Notes under the pieces: model-generated | What the model was told of the DNA's origin: nothing | Seen by the model: only the letters and a program-made list of their open reading frames with translations | Databases searched by the model: none | Assembly: GCA_025363795.1 (NCBI GenBank) | Contig: JANYLE010000106.1 | Coordinates: 1-26,972, forward strand | Length of the DNA: 26,972 bases | Reading direction: 5' to 3' | From: Mariniphaga sp. | Lineage (GTDB): Bacteria > Bacteroidota > Bacteroidia > Bacteroidales > Prolixibacteraceae | Shown here: positions 17,368 to 25,474 of the stretch, piece by piece | How positions within the stretch are numbered: the stretch's first letter is position 1 | How the letters are laid out: each line of letters begins with the position of its first letter | Translations under genes and position numbers: made by a program

Positions 17368-19065
17368 ATGAAGAAATATATATGGATAATCATGGCCGTC
17401 GTCTTATCCGTAGGATGCAATGATTTTCTAAAGACAACTGATTTTATGGAAAAATCAGATCAAAATTTTCCAGAAAATGCGAGTGATTGTTATCAGCAAT
17501 TGACTGGTGTTTACAATGGGTTAAACAAAACTATAAGTGGAAGCTGTCCCTATATTATAGGAGATTTGATTTCAGATGATATGTATAGTGGAGGATCTGC
17601 TACTGACTTTACCGCTCATGATTTTGATCAATGGAGGAAAAGTAATCCAAATATGGTGGAAAGTGTCTGGAATTCCTATTATTCAGCTATTTATCGAGCA
17701 AATAAGTTGCTTGAAGCAGCCGATAAGGTTGCATTTACCAATGAAAATGATAAGAAACAAATTCTCGGAGAATGTTATTTTCTACGCGCTTATTTCTATA
17801 GCGAGCTGTCAAAACTTTTCGGAGAGGTCCCATTGCTGATTAAATCGGATCCGATGAATATTCCCAGGTCGTCCATTGATGAAGTGTATGGTCAGATTGC
17901 ATTGGATTTGAAAAGTGCAATTGACAATCTACCTTCTGTTATTCCCGCGACTGCAAACACCGGTCATGCTACCAAATGGGCTGCTGAAGCATTGATGGGA
18001 CGTGTCTATCTCTTTTATTCAGGTTACTACAAGAAAGACGCACTGCCGCTAATCGGTGGAGGCTCTATCTCTAAGGACCAGGTAGTGGGTTACATCAATG
18101 ACCTGATTGCAAACAGTGGTCACGGTTTAGTGAACGATTTCAGAAACCTGTGGGCATATACCAACAAGCTTACCGTGGTTGATTACCCCTACACCAAAGA
18201 TGCCAAAAGTGTGGATGGTCAACCATTATTGTGGGCAGGAGAAGGCAATAAAGAAGCAGTATTTGATGTCAATTTTGGCCAGGGAGTAGGGGAGAATAAC
18301 GTGTGTTTATATTTTGGTTTGAGAGGTCAGAGCTACAATCAAGTCTTTCCTTTTGGATATGGTTATGGTCAAGGTACAATTAATCCAAATTTAATTAAAC
18401 AATGGCTGGTAGAAGAACCAAATGATACCATTCGACTTTGGGGGAGTGTTACGGATATTCAAAATCCTCGCGAGGGTATTTTCAATTATGTAATTAATGG
18501 ATGGGGATACGTTGAGGAGACTAGATTATTCGATAAAAAAGCATCAATCTATTATGCTTTTACATCTAAAACCGGGGAACGAAAAAACTGGAAAACGCAG
18601 AATTTTCAGGTAATAAGTGATGGAATACCAACGGGCAACGCAAACAGTAGTTTTGTTGATTTGATTCTGATTCGCTACGCCGATGTTTTATTGATGCATT
18701 CGGAGCTAACAGGTACAGTTATCAATATGAATAAAGTAAGAGCTCGTGCTGGTTTGTCGCCAATAACAACGTATAGTCTTGCAGCATTGCAAACAGAACG
18801 CAGACACGAATTAGCATTTGAGGGACTTCGTTACTACGATTTACTCCGTTGGTTTGGACCAGAAACAACAGGTACTATTATAGATATAAATCAACAAGGA
18901 GGCGATATGCTAAATTCAAAAATTCCCGGTAAATACAATCACATTGTAACCGATCGTCTCAAAGCAACCGGAGGATTCATGCAAATACCTGAAAATCAGA
19001 TTTTACTCTCCAATGGCGTTCTGAAGCAAAATCCGGGATGGGACGTTGGTAGCGAATTACAATAA
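17368..19065 (+). CDS. susD: SusD/RagB-family glycan-binding lipoprotein
   Basis: This protein of 565 residues is the surface lipoprotein partner of the preceding SusC. The N-terminus MKKYIWIIMAVVLSVGCND has a lipobox (LSVGC) with Cys17 as the lipidated residue. The N-terminal SusD-like region includes YQQLTGVYNGLNKTISG near 46-62, and TPR-like helices include NDKKQILGECYFLRAYFYSELSKLFGEVPL near 127-156. The C-terminal part has LILIRYADVLLMHSEL near 431-446, MNKVRARAGLSPI and RRHELAFEGLRYYDLLRW near 480-497, all standard SusD signatures. Its start lies 12 bases after the susC stop, so the two are co-transcribed, and a strong hairpin ends the unit shortly after. The bound glycan cannot be read from the sequence. 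Confidence 0.95.
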   Translation: MKKYIWIIMAVVLSVGCNDFLKTTDFMEKSDQNFPENASDCYQQLTGVYNGLNKTISGSCPYIIGDLISDDMYSGGSATDFTAHDFDQWRKSNPNMVESVWNSYYSAIYRANKLLEAADKVAFTNENDKKQILGECYFLRAYFYSELSKLFGEVPLLIKSDPMNIPRSSIDEVYGQIALDLKSAIDNLPSVIPATANTGHATKWAAEALMGRVYLFYSGYYKKDALPLIGGGSISKDQVVGYINDLIANSGHGLVNDFRNLWAYTNKLTVVDYPYTKDAKSVDGQPLLWAGEGNKEAVFDVNFGQGVGENNVCLYFGLRGQSYNQVFPFGYGYGQGTINPNLIKQWLVEEPNDTIRLWGSVTDIQNPREGIFNYVINGWGYVEETRLFDKKASIYYAFTSKTGERKNWKTQNFQVISDGIPTGNANSSFVDLILIRYADVLLMHSELTGTVINMNKVRARAGLSPITTYSLAALQTERRHELAFEGLRYYDLLRWFGPETTGTIIDINQQGGDMLNSKIPGKYNHIVTDRLKATGGFMQIPENQILLSNGVLKQNPGWDVGSELQ

Positions 19066-19101
19066 ATTCTTTGATAATGACAGGATTTGAAAATTCTCAC
19101 T

Positions 19102-19124
19102 CCCCCGGATTTATCATCCGGGGG
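19102..19124 (+). terminator. Strong hairpin terminator after susD
   Basis: CCCCCGGAT at 19102-19110 pairs perfectly with ATCCGGGGG at 19116-19124 over the loop TTATC, followed by TAACATTTT. A nine-pair GC-rich stem 36 bases after the susD stop is a convincing intrinsic terminator, though the T-run is short. It may also act in the other direction. Confidence 0.75.
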
Positions 19125-19148
19125 TAACATTTTCGAATTATTTTCAAT

Positions 19149-19700
19149 GCGATCCTTAATAAAGGATGTTAATTGCTCGTGTTACCCGAATGTTTACCTC
19201 AATGGGAACTAATTTTTTCTATTTCACGAAAGGAAGAACTATGGAATCATGGGGCGAATTCATAAACTGATTCGCAATAAGACACACAAAAAAGTATTGA
19301 AATTTGAATCAAGGTAGCATTTTTTGATGGACAGTCTATTAAAGCAATCAGACTAGGAGGCGAATACAGCGTATTTGAAGGTGCAAAATAATCAAATGGT
19401 GCAAGTGATGTGATTGCCTTATTGAAAGGGCGATTCGAAATACTTGACAAGATTATTGCAATCAGTGGTTATCGTGACGGGCTCATCGAGGATTCCAAAT
19501 TCGGATGGATCCTTGAATCGAGTAACATCAGACAATTAAAATAAATTTACTATAATGCCCCAAAGGTGGGCTGTCGAAAGAAAGTTTGCCTGGTTGGGGA
19601 GTTATCCCAACCTCAGTAAAGCCTTTGAACCTTACAGACATAAGTGAAGCTATGATTCAATTTGTAGTGATAAGTCTAATCTCTTTGGGGTTAGTTCCTT
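19149..19700 (+). pseudogene. Decayed IS5-type transposase
   Basis: Pieces of an IS5-family transposase appear in order on the plus strand in changing frames. AILNKGC then LPECLPQWEL (19149-19212) matches the AILY-TGCQWRMLPxDFPKW region. YGIMGRIHKLIRNK lies near 19240-19285. FFDGQSIKAIRLGGEYSVFEGAK (19319 on) matches IIDSQSVK with the first catalytic Asp. ALLKGRFEILDKIIAISGYRDGLIE then KFGWILESSN follow near 19419-19530. MPQRWAVERKFAWLG begins at 19555 with the catalytic Glu of the family's RW-VER-FAWL motif, and SEAMIQFVVISLIS follows in another frame to about 19690. Stops and frameshifts make it inactive. The piece between VFEGAK and ALLKG lost much of its expected length, so there is an internal deletion. 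From 19701 to 19842 I see only AT-rich DNA leading into the next gene. Confidence 0.75.
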
Positions 19701-19842
19701 GAAGCTCTGCTTAGCATTATAAAACTGAATTTCAAGTGATGCCTCGTAAGCTCTGCAGCGCGGTATTACATCGCTAAATAGAATCAAAAAAATAAAATTT
19801 AAACTGTTTCCATAAAGTATTTCTTACCAATCAATTTTAACT

Positions 19843-22203
19843 ATGAAGCATATAAATATCTTCTTGCAAATTTTTATAATTTCTCTTTTTATTTTGAATT
19901 GCACCGGAAGCCAAAGTGCTTTTGCCCAGGACAATCTTAAATATTGCAACGCGGTACAAAACAACTTTGGTCTGATTAGGTATCCCTTGGGAACAATCGC
20001 TGTTTCATCGTCGGGTGTTGCTGAAATGTCGGACGCTATAACGTTGGCTCCAAGAATTTATCCTTCCGTAAATGCTGTAGCAGTTAGGAAGGCAAATGAA
20101 GATTGGAATTCGCAAATCAGCGGTGATCCGTCAAAACTATTTATACAGTACAACGAAGACAAACCGTCCGGTGCTTCAATGGCTGAGATTACGGTTACAC
20201 CGCACGTTTCCGTTTTCAAAGTAACTTTTCCTGCCGGTGCGAATGACAAGTTTCTTGTTTTCGATTTCTCCAATTTCCGCGTTGATAACTGGGCTGAACT
20301 CTACAAATGGACCGAAAGAAAAGTTACGCGGATTGATGATAGAACATTTGAAGCAACAATCGGTGAACCTGGAAAGGTAGGAGTTTATTACACAATCAAA
20401 TTTAGTGAACCAATCATCGGTTCTGGAACGATCGATTCAGAAGGTAAAACTATTGATGGTGTAGGTACAATAACAGGTAAGAAAATTGGAATGTTTGCGA
20501 AAATAAATTCCTCGACTATAACTGTTGCTTTATCACAGGCTTTCACAAGTATGGCGCAATCGAAAGAATTTCTCTCTTCCGAATTTACCGATTTTGATTC
20601 TGCATGGAAAAAATGCAATGAAGCTTGGAACATTATTTTGAACCGAGTAGAAATTGAAGCAACGAATAACAATAAACGTATGGCGTACACTGCTCTTTAT
20701 ACATTGCTTGTCAATACAATTAACGGCGATGAAGGTTCATGTTATTTGAATAATTATCAGCATCCCAAAGTGATTGCGTCAAGCCTCTATTGGCAATTTA
20801 TCGGTGGATTTCAAAGTTGCTGTTGGGATAATTACAGAACAGCTTATCCGTTTATGATGCTCGGTTACCCGGATGTTATGCTTGATGTTGTTAATACTTA
20901 TTTGGCAAGATATCAGCGCAACGAAATGTTTACAGGCAACACATGTTTATTCACTGGTCCTACTGGTGGACATATTGGTGTTAGGTTTACACCAGTGTTA
21001 ATTGCAGAGGCATTGGCAAACTGTATTCCGGTGGATTACTCAAAATATTATGCGGGTTTGAAAGACAACTATGATAATCCGAAATATGTACCATCAACTC
21101 TGAAAGATTTGGGATATGCGACACAGCCTGCAACAGGTGGAACTGCATGTTCACAAACTTTAGAGTGGTCAACAAGTTTTTATGCGTTGGCTCAACTTGC
21201 TAATGCAAACAAGGATTTGAAAAGCAGAGACGAGTATCTTAAGCTTAGCAAATCATATAAAAATATTTGGGATAGCGAAAATTTAATTTTCCGAGTTAAG
21301 AATGAAGATGGTAGCTGGGGCGCAATGGTGAAAAAATCCGGTTTGGATTCGAAAAATTGGACATGGAACCCGAATCCGCAAGGTTTATTTGAAGGTACTT
21401 CTACCGACTGGATGTTCTCTGTTCCTCACGATCCTTATGGATTGATAAATTTACCGGAACAAAAAGATTTTGTTGAAAGAATTGCAAGCTATTGTGCAAA
21501 AGACACATGGTTCAATGATTATCAATATCATTATCCTTACTTGCTTTATTACGCGGGTGCACCGAATCGCGCGCAAGAAATTCTTAGAAATATCTGGATC
21601 CCAATGTTCAAAAACGCGGTAATTTATGAAGGCGTAAGTCCTAATCCGAATTACAAACCATGGAAAACCCATTATACTAGCGATGCAGGTTGGTTGATTA
21701 GTTCGATGATTGGATTATTCCCGGTTCCTTCACCTTCGGGACAACTAATTATTACGTCTCCGGCAATTACAAAAGCAGTTATTCATCACGGCGATAAAAC
21801 AATTACTATTCAGACGCACAACAACAGCGATAAAAATATATATGTCGCATCGATTAAAATTAACGGCAAAATTTATCCTAGTTACCTGATTCCTTCTAGG
21901 TTAGCAGTAGGCGTAAAGATTGATTTGGAAATGAGTAATGATTCTACAGTCAGACTGGGCGATCTATATATAAGTTCATCTGACGGATATATTGAATCTG
22001 CAGAAATGTTAACTGATTCACATTTAAGATGTAAAATCGAAGCTGCAGTTAAGAGTGCAACAACAAAGTTTTATAGTACGAAAAAACCAAATAAAATTTT
22101 AATAAATGGAACACAAATTGACAATATAAATTATGATCAAAAAGAAGGAATTACGACTATTCAAAATGATGATGCTGCAATAATTGATGTAATTATTAAA
22201 TAA
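19843..22203 (+). CDS. Exported GH92-like glycoside hydrolase (divergent alpha-mannosidase family)
   Basis: This protein of 786 residues has a signal peptide ending SAFAQ near residue 29. Its architecture fits glycoside hydrolase family 92: an N-terminal beta-sandwich (about 30-235), then an (alpha/alpha)6 catalytic domain (about 255-660), then a short beta C-terminal part. Motifs that line up with the family are CCWDNYRTAYPF near 326-337, TLEWSTSFYALAQLA near 439-453, FEGTSTDWMFSVPHD near 516-530, YHYPYLLYYAGAP near 562-574 and GLFPVPSPSGQ near 624-634. E517 fits the conserved Glu of the EGNxWQY-PHD motif, a candidate acid. The usual GNDDCGQMSAW motif is reduced to TSDAGW near 612-617, keeping only one Asp (D614), and the CMIGYH-like segment is not seen. 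GH92 enzymes are calcium-dependent exo-alpha-mannosidases; this one may have a different specificity. It lies downstream of susCD but beyond a terminator and an IS remnant. Confidence 0.62.
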   Translation: MKHINIFLQIFIISLFILNCTGSQSAFAQDNLKYCNAVQNNFGLIRYPLGTIAVSSSGVAEMSDAITLAPRIYPSVNAVAVRKANEDWNSQISGDPSKLFIQYNEDKPSGASMAEITVTPHVSVFKVTFPAGANDKFLVFDFSNFRVDNWAELYKWTERKVTRIDDRTFEATIGEPGKVGVYYTIKFSEPIIGSGTIDSEGKTIDGVGTITGKKIGMFAKINSSTITVALSQAFTSMAQSKEFLSSEFTDFDSAWKKCNEAWNIILNRVEIEATNNNKRMAYTALYTLLVNTINGDEGSCYLNNYQHPKVIASSLYWQFIGGFQSCCWDNYRTAYPFMMLGYPDVMLDVVNTYLARYQRNEMFTGNTCLFTGPTGGHIGVRFTPVLIAEALANCIPVDYSKYYAGLKDNYDNPKYVPSTLKDLGYATQPATGGTACSQTLEWSTSFYALAQLANANKDLKSRDEYLKLSKSYKNIWDSENLIFRVKNEDGSWGAMVKKSGLDSKNWTWNPNPQGLFEGTSTDWMFSVPHDPYGLINLPEQKDFVERIASYCAKDTWFNDYQYHYPYLLYYAGAPNRAQEILRNIWIPMFKNAVIYEGVSPNPNYKPWKTHYTSDAGWLISSMIGLFPVPSPSGQLIITSPAITKAVIHHGDKTITIQTHNNSDKNIYVASIKINGKIYPSYLIPSRLAVGVKIDLEMSNDSTVRLGDLYISSSDGYIESAEMLTDSHLRCKIEAAVKSATTKFYSTKKPNKILINGTQIDNINYDQKEGITTIQNDDAAIIDVIIK

Positions 22204-22234
22204 GAATTGTTTTTGAGAAGTAATAATGAATAAA

Positions 22235-22361
22235 TGTCGCATTTCTAATTGTTCCAATGTTGACTCACCCTTCGCATCTTCGATGCTCCTTCCTTTTCTT
22301 CCAAAAGATAGGGGTAACTCCGAGTACTTGGGGTGGGGTGAGTTAAATATTAAATGCGACA
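22235..22361. repeat. 127-bp inverted-repeat element (MITE-like)
   Basis: The ends TGTCGCATTT (22235-22244) and AAATGCGACA (22352-22361) are perfect 10-base inverted repeats. Nested inside, ACTCACCC (22263-22270) pairs with GGGTGAGT (22336-22343), and GCATC/GATGC forms a small stem at 22274-22286. The element is more GC-rich than its surroundings and would fold into one long imperfect hairpin. It could be a miniature inverted-repeat element, a repetitive palindrome or a bidirectional terminator for the gene ending at 22203. It has no coding content of its own. Confidence 0.6.
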
Positions 22362-22482
22362 ATAAATAGTTCCATATACTTGAACCCTAATATTGGCACA
22401 ATTGATCACTTGTTAGTTGCGACTGCTTCTTTGTTAAATTGCCGTAAAAAAATCGAATTCTTCCAATCGTAAGGTTATTCAA

Positions 22483-23021
22483 ATGTCTTATCAGCGTCAT
22501 TTGATATCCAGAAAAGTTGTTTTCCAGGTTGCCGCTGCTGAATTGGTTCTTTCGCTGTTGATGATTAGACAACTGACAAATTCATACACGAATGATTCTG
22601 TTTGCAACCAGTGTTATGAACCTTTAGAGGTTAATTCGTTTCGGTTAAGAGGAAATTCCAACGAAATTACCGGAAGATTACCGGAAGGTCTAGATTGCTA
22701 TTTGTCAAGAGATTATACGCTGCAGAGTTGGCATTTAAAGAATTACTAAAAATGAATGAAAATTTACCTGAAGTTCTTCTTTTCTCAGGACTAAATCAAA
22801 TGGGCAAAAGCAATTTTCCTGAAGCAATTAACATTTTCACCAGTATTATTTCTGCTGATGACCAATTTGTACCTGAAGCGCAGTGGTATCTTGGATTGTG
22901 TTACATAAAAACCGGGGAAAATCTGAAAGCTCATTCCATCATGGGAATTTTGTCTGAAGCAGAAGGTATCTACAAGAAAAAAGCTCAGCTTATTCTTAAA
23001 AACCTAAAAGGTAATATATAA
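22483..23021 (+). pseudogene. Frameshifted TPR membrane protein remnant
   Basis: Two overlapping frames make up one damaged gene. The first (22483-22749) contains a hydrophobic run VFQVAAAELVLSLLMI near residues 12-27 and then CNQCYEPLEVNSFRLRG, which resembles the membrane segment plus QYYEPYPxN stretch of Bacteroidota TPR proteins. The second frame (from about 22695) continues RLYAAELAFKELLKMNENLPEVLLFSGLN, FPEAINIFTSII and PEAQWYLGLCYIKTGENLKAHSI, a run of tetratricopeptide repeats ending LILKNLKGNI. The frame change falls around 22680-22700. In Bacteroidota such proteins are often next to CHAT-domain genes, and a CHAT remnant lies immediately downstream on the other strand, overlapping the 3' end by 26 bases. 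Confidence 0.55.
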
Positions 23022-23310
23022 AAAACGAAATCGTTAAAATTAAATGAAACAGTGAAATTATAATCCAGGGTTCTTTCCTCCAGATTATTTTAACAGGTGA
23101 AATATCTCCAATCAGCGTGTATGCCTCCCAGAATCGGGGATTAATATACGATGGTGATGTAGTGTTAATATAATCCAGTTTAGCTTGCCTTATTGCTTCA
23201 TTCTTTGGTTTACCTTGCGATAGATCACTGTAAAAGCTTCCTTTTATCTTGGATCTTGCAAAGTCTTCGACAGGCCAGGGCGTTTCAATTACAGCGGGAA
23301 TTCCAGCCAG
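22996..23310 (-). pseudogene. C-terminal remnant of a CHAT-domain (caspase-like) protein with membrane tail
   Basis: Read on the minus strand, 23310 down to 22996 is an open frame of about 104 codons with no start of its own: LAGIPAVIETPWPVEDF, then KGSFYSDLSQGKPKNEAIRQA, KLDYINTTSPSYINPRFWEAYTLIGD, and a hydrophobic tail IIISLFHLILTISFFIYYLLGF before the stop. This is the conserved C-terminus of CHAT domains, which are caspase/gingipain-like peptidases (A-G-x-x-AVI-xLW-V-D, FY--L--G-s---ALR-AKL-Y, P-FWA-F-LIGD). The His-Cys catalytic part upstream is absent, because IS4-type sequence begins at about 23311. The ORF overlaps tail-to-tail with the TPR remnant on the plus strand. Confidence 0.68.
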
Positions 23311-23721
23311 AACGAAATTGCGAATTGAGACAACGAAAACGAACGGTTGTTTGTGTTCATTACCAATAATTTCGAACTAACATCGGAAAAAAATTGCACT
23401 GATATACAAGCGTAAATGGCTGATCGAATCATTGTTTAAACAACTCAAACAGAAATTTATACTTGAGTATTTTTTAGGCGATGACGGAAATACAATTGTT
23501 ATACAAATATGGTCGATAATGCTTGCTAACATGTTGGTAACCACTGTGAAGAGTAAAATCAAGCGCCAATGGATTTTTTCAAAAATGGTATTCATTATCA
23601 GACAGCACTGATGAGCTATATAAATATCTTTAACTTCTTAGAAGAGCCAGAAAAGTGTTGTAGGGACTTAATAGAAGAACACAAGGCAAAATATCAAAAT
23701 ACGCTCTTTACCGAAATTTAG
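23311..23721 (+). pseudogene. IS4-type transposase C-terminal remnant
   Basis: From about 23329 the plus strand reads DNENERLFVFITNNFELTSE, then after a one-base shift KIALIYKRKWLIESLFKQLKQKF, LEYFLGDDGNTIVIQIWSIMLANML and KRQWIFSKMVFIIRQH. A second shift near 23610 gives LMSYINIFNFLEEPEKC, and the frame ends at the stop 23719-23721. This is the C-terminal third of an IS4-family transposase, with the catalytic Glu in KWLIESLFK. The N-terminal two thirds are missing, so it is a fragment. It differs from the 12616 remnant (YKRKW, FLGDDGN against RNWQ, FGT-EN). It joins CHAT sequence at about 23311. From 23722 to 23811 nothing else is seen. Confidence 0.72.
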
Positions 23722-23811
23722 GAGGCTTATTAAAAAAAACGAAAACACTTTTTCTGATTATCAGGGAGTTTATACGAAATAATTAATTAATCACGGTTTT
23801 ACTGCACAATA

Positions 23812-25377
23812 ATGATAAATATAAAAATGGACAGAAGAGAATTTATTAATGCTTCAGTAGTAACAAGTGCTGCTGTTATTGTTTCCCCATTTGTAAATGG
23901 GAAAGATTCAAAAGGAAAAACTGTTGATATTACTGAAATTAGTAAAGCAGTTGATATCCTAGCAAAACAATCAATTGGAGTTCCTGCAACTCAAATTCCT
24001 GTTATAATGGAGGTTGATGTTGTTGTTATTGGTGGTGGACCTGCGGGCTTTGGAGCCGCAATGCGCGCTGCAAGAAACGGATTAAGCACTGTGCTTGTAG
24101 AAAGATATAGTGGCCCTGGCGGAGCTGCAACAAGTGGCTATATGTGTGTTACAGGTCAAGGTGCCACCTTTCCGCTTCATACTGAATGGGTTGATGGATT
24201 ACGTAAAGAAGGCTGGCTATTTGATGCTTGGAAAGCTTACCCACAATTGGAAAACAACGTACTGGTTCACCAATCCGGAAGGAATAGCTTTTACCCGGAT
24301 GATGGAGCCTATGTGATGACCGAAATGCTCGAGAAAGCAAATGTAAAAATGTTATTCCTCACATTATTTGTTGACACCATTCTTAAACATAATTCAAAAG
24401 GTGAGAATAATATTGAGGCCATCGTCGTCGAAAATGCGTCTGGAAGACAGGCAATTAGAGGAAAAATATTCATTGACTCTACTGGTGTTGCAGATGTAGT
24501 TGCAAGATCAGGATCTCCCTTTATCAGCCCCGGAAATAGTAAAGGGCAGCCTGTTCCACCTTCTGTAATGTATAAAGTTAGTGGAGTCGATTTTGTAAAA
24601 TTATTTGAATACCAAAAAATCGATCCTGCATTATGGACTGCTATTGCAAAGGCAAGAGCAGCCGGAGATATGCCACAGGAATTGTATCCACAATATTCGT
24701 TTGAAATTGGAGGCGGTTGGGAAGGGTACCGTGGACATCCTCAGCTCAATATGTGTGCCATCAGAGGTAATGGAGAAATGCTTATTTGGGGCTTTCCTCC
24801 AAATGAATGGGCAATTAATGCAGCAGAAAACGGTTTTGATGCTAGCCGATGTACAATAGGAATCAGAAGATTAAATATTGCAGAAGTGAAGTTTCTAAAG
24901 AAGTATGTTCCTGGTTTCGAAAACTCATATCTGTCAGGTATGGCTCCTTACATGGCTATCCGTGAGGGGCGTCATCCTCAAGGAGAATACGTTTTGTCGA
25001 TGGATGATATAATAAACCAACGAAAATTTCCAGATGCAGTTTTAAAAAGTAGACAGGGAGACACAATGGACTGGGGTGAAGACATGAAACAACGTCCAAA
25101 TGAAAGAGGAGAAATGGTTTGGAAGAAACCTAAAAGGACTAATCTCCCATCTTATACATTTGATATTCCTTACCGGGCACTTCTACCAAAGAAAACAAAT
25201 AACCTAATTCTTGCAGGGGAGTGTTTATCTAGTACTTACGAGTGGTTTTACTCTAGAAGACTAATCCCATGGTGCATGAGAACAGGTGAAGTTGCGGCAA
25301 CCGCAGCAACTATGGCAATTAAGCAAGGAATTTCGGCCAAAGAGGTCAATTGGAATTGTGGATATTATACTGATTGA
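23812..25377 (+). CDS. Tat-exported FAD-dependent oxidoreductase
   Basis: This protein of 521 residues resembles the FAD_oxidored family (flavoproteins related to the succinate dehydrogenase/fumarate reductase fold). The leader holds DRREFINASVVTSAAVIVSPFV, a Tat-type signal; M6 at 23827 is an equally possible start. The dinucleotide-binding fold runs VDVVVIGGGPAGFGAAMRAARNG near 68-90, followed by the second-strand acid VLVER. GGAATSGYMC near 103-112 is the loop that contacts the flavin. The C-terminus NNLILAGECLSSTYEWFYSRR and MRTGEVAATAATMAI is the family's closing FAD-binding motif. Exported proteins of this kind are common in carbohydrate loci of Bacteroidota and Planctomycetes, but no substrate can be read. 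The next gene, 97 bases on, encodes an FMN-binding-like exported protein that may be its redox partner. Confidence 0.85.
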   Translation: MINIKMDRREFINASVVTSAAVIVSPFVNGKDSKGKTVDITEISKAVDILAKQSIGVPATQIPVIMEVDVVVIGGGPAGFGAAMRAARNGLSTVLVERYSGPGGAATSGYMCVTGQGATFPLHTEWVDGLRKEGWLFDAWKAYPQLENNVLVHQSGRNSFYPDDGAYVMTEMLEKANVKMLFLTLFVDTILKHNSKGENNIEAIVVENASGRQAIRGKIFIDSTGVADVVARSGSPFISPGNSKGQPVPPSVMYKVSGVDFVKLFEYQKIDPALWTAIAKARAAGDMPQELYPQYSFEIGGGWEGYRGHPQLNMCAIRGNGEMLIWGFPPNEWAINAAENGFDASRCTIGIRRLNIAEVKFLKKYVPGFENSYLSGMAPYMAIREGRHPQGEYVLSMDDIINQRKFPDAVLKSRQGDTMDWGEDMKQRPNERGEMVWKKPKRTNLPSYTFDIPYRALLPKKTNNLILAGECLSSTYEWFYSRRLIPWCMRTGEVAATAATMAIKQGISAKEVNWNCGYYTD

Positions 25378-25474
25378 TCTGATTTCAATTCTCTGAAAAT
25401 AATCTCCAAAAAATTGATGAATTGAGAATCTTCGAAAAAAATTTATTACGTCACTGGTTTAAATCATGATTTGA

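Noticed and set aside
22099..22362. Minus-strand frame of 87 codons across the inverted-repeat element
   Set aside because: It overlaps the end of the glycosidase gene and reads through the palindromic repeat; no family resemblance.
23377..23595. Minus-strand frame of 72 codons
   Set aside because: It is antisense to the IS4-type C-terminal remnant, which has clear motifs on the plus strand.
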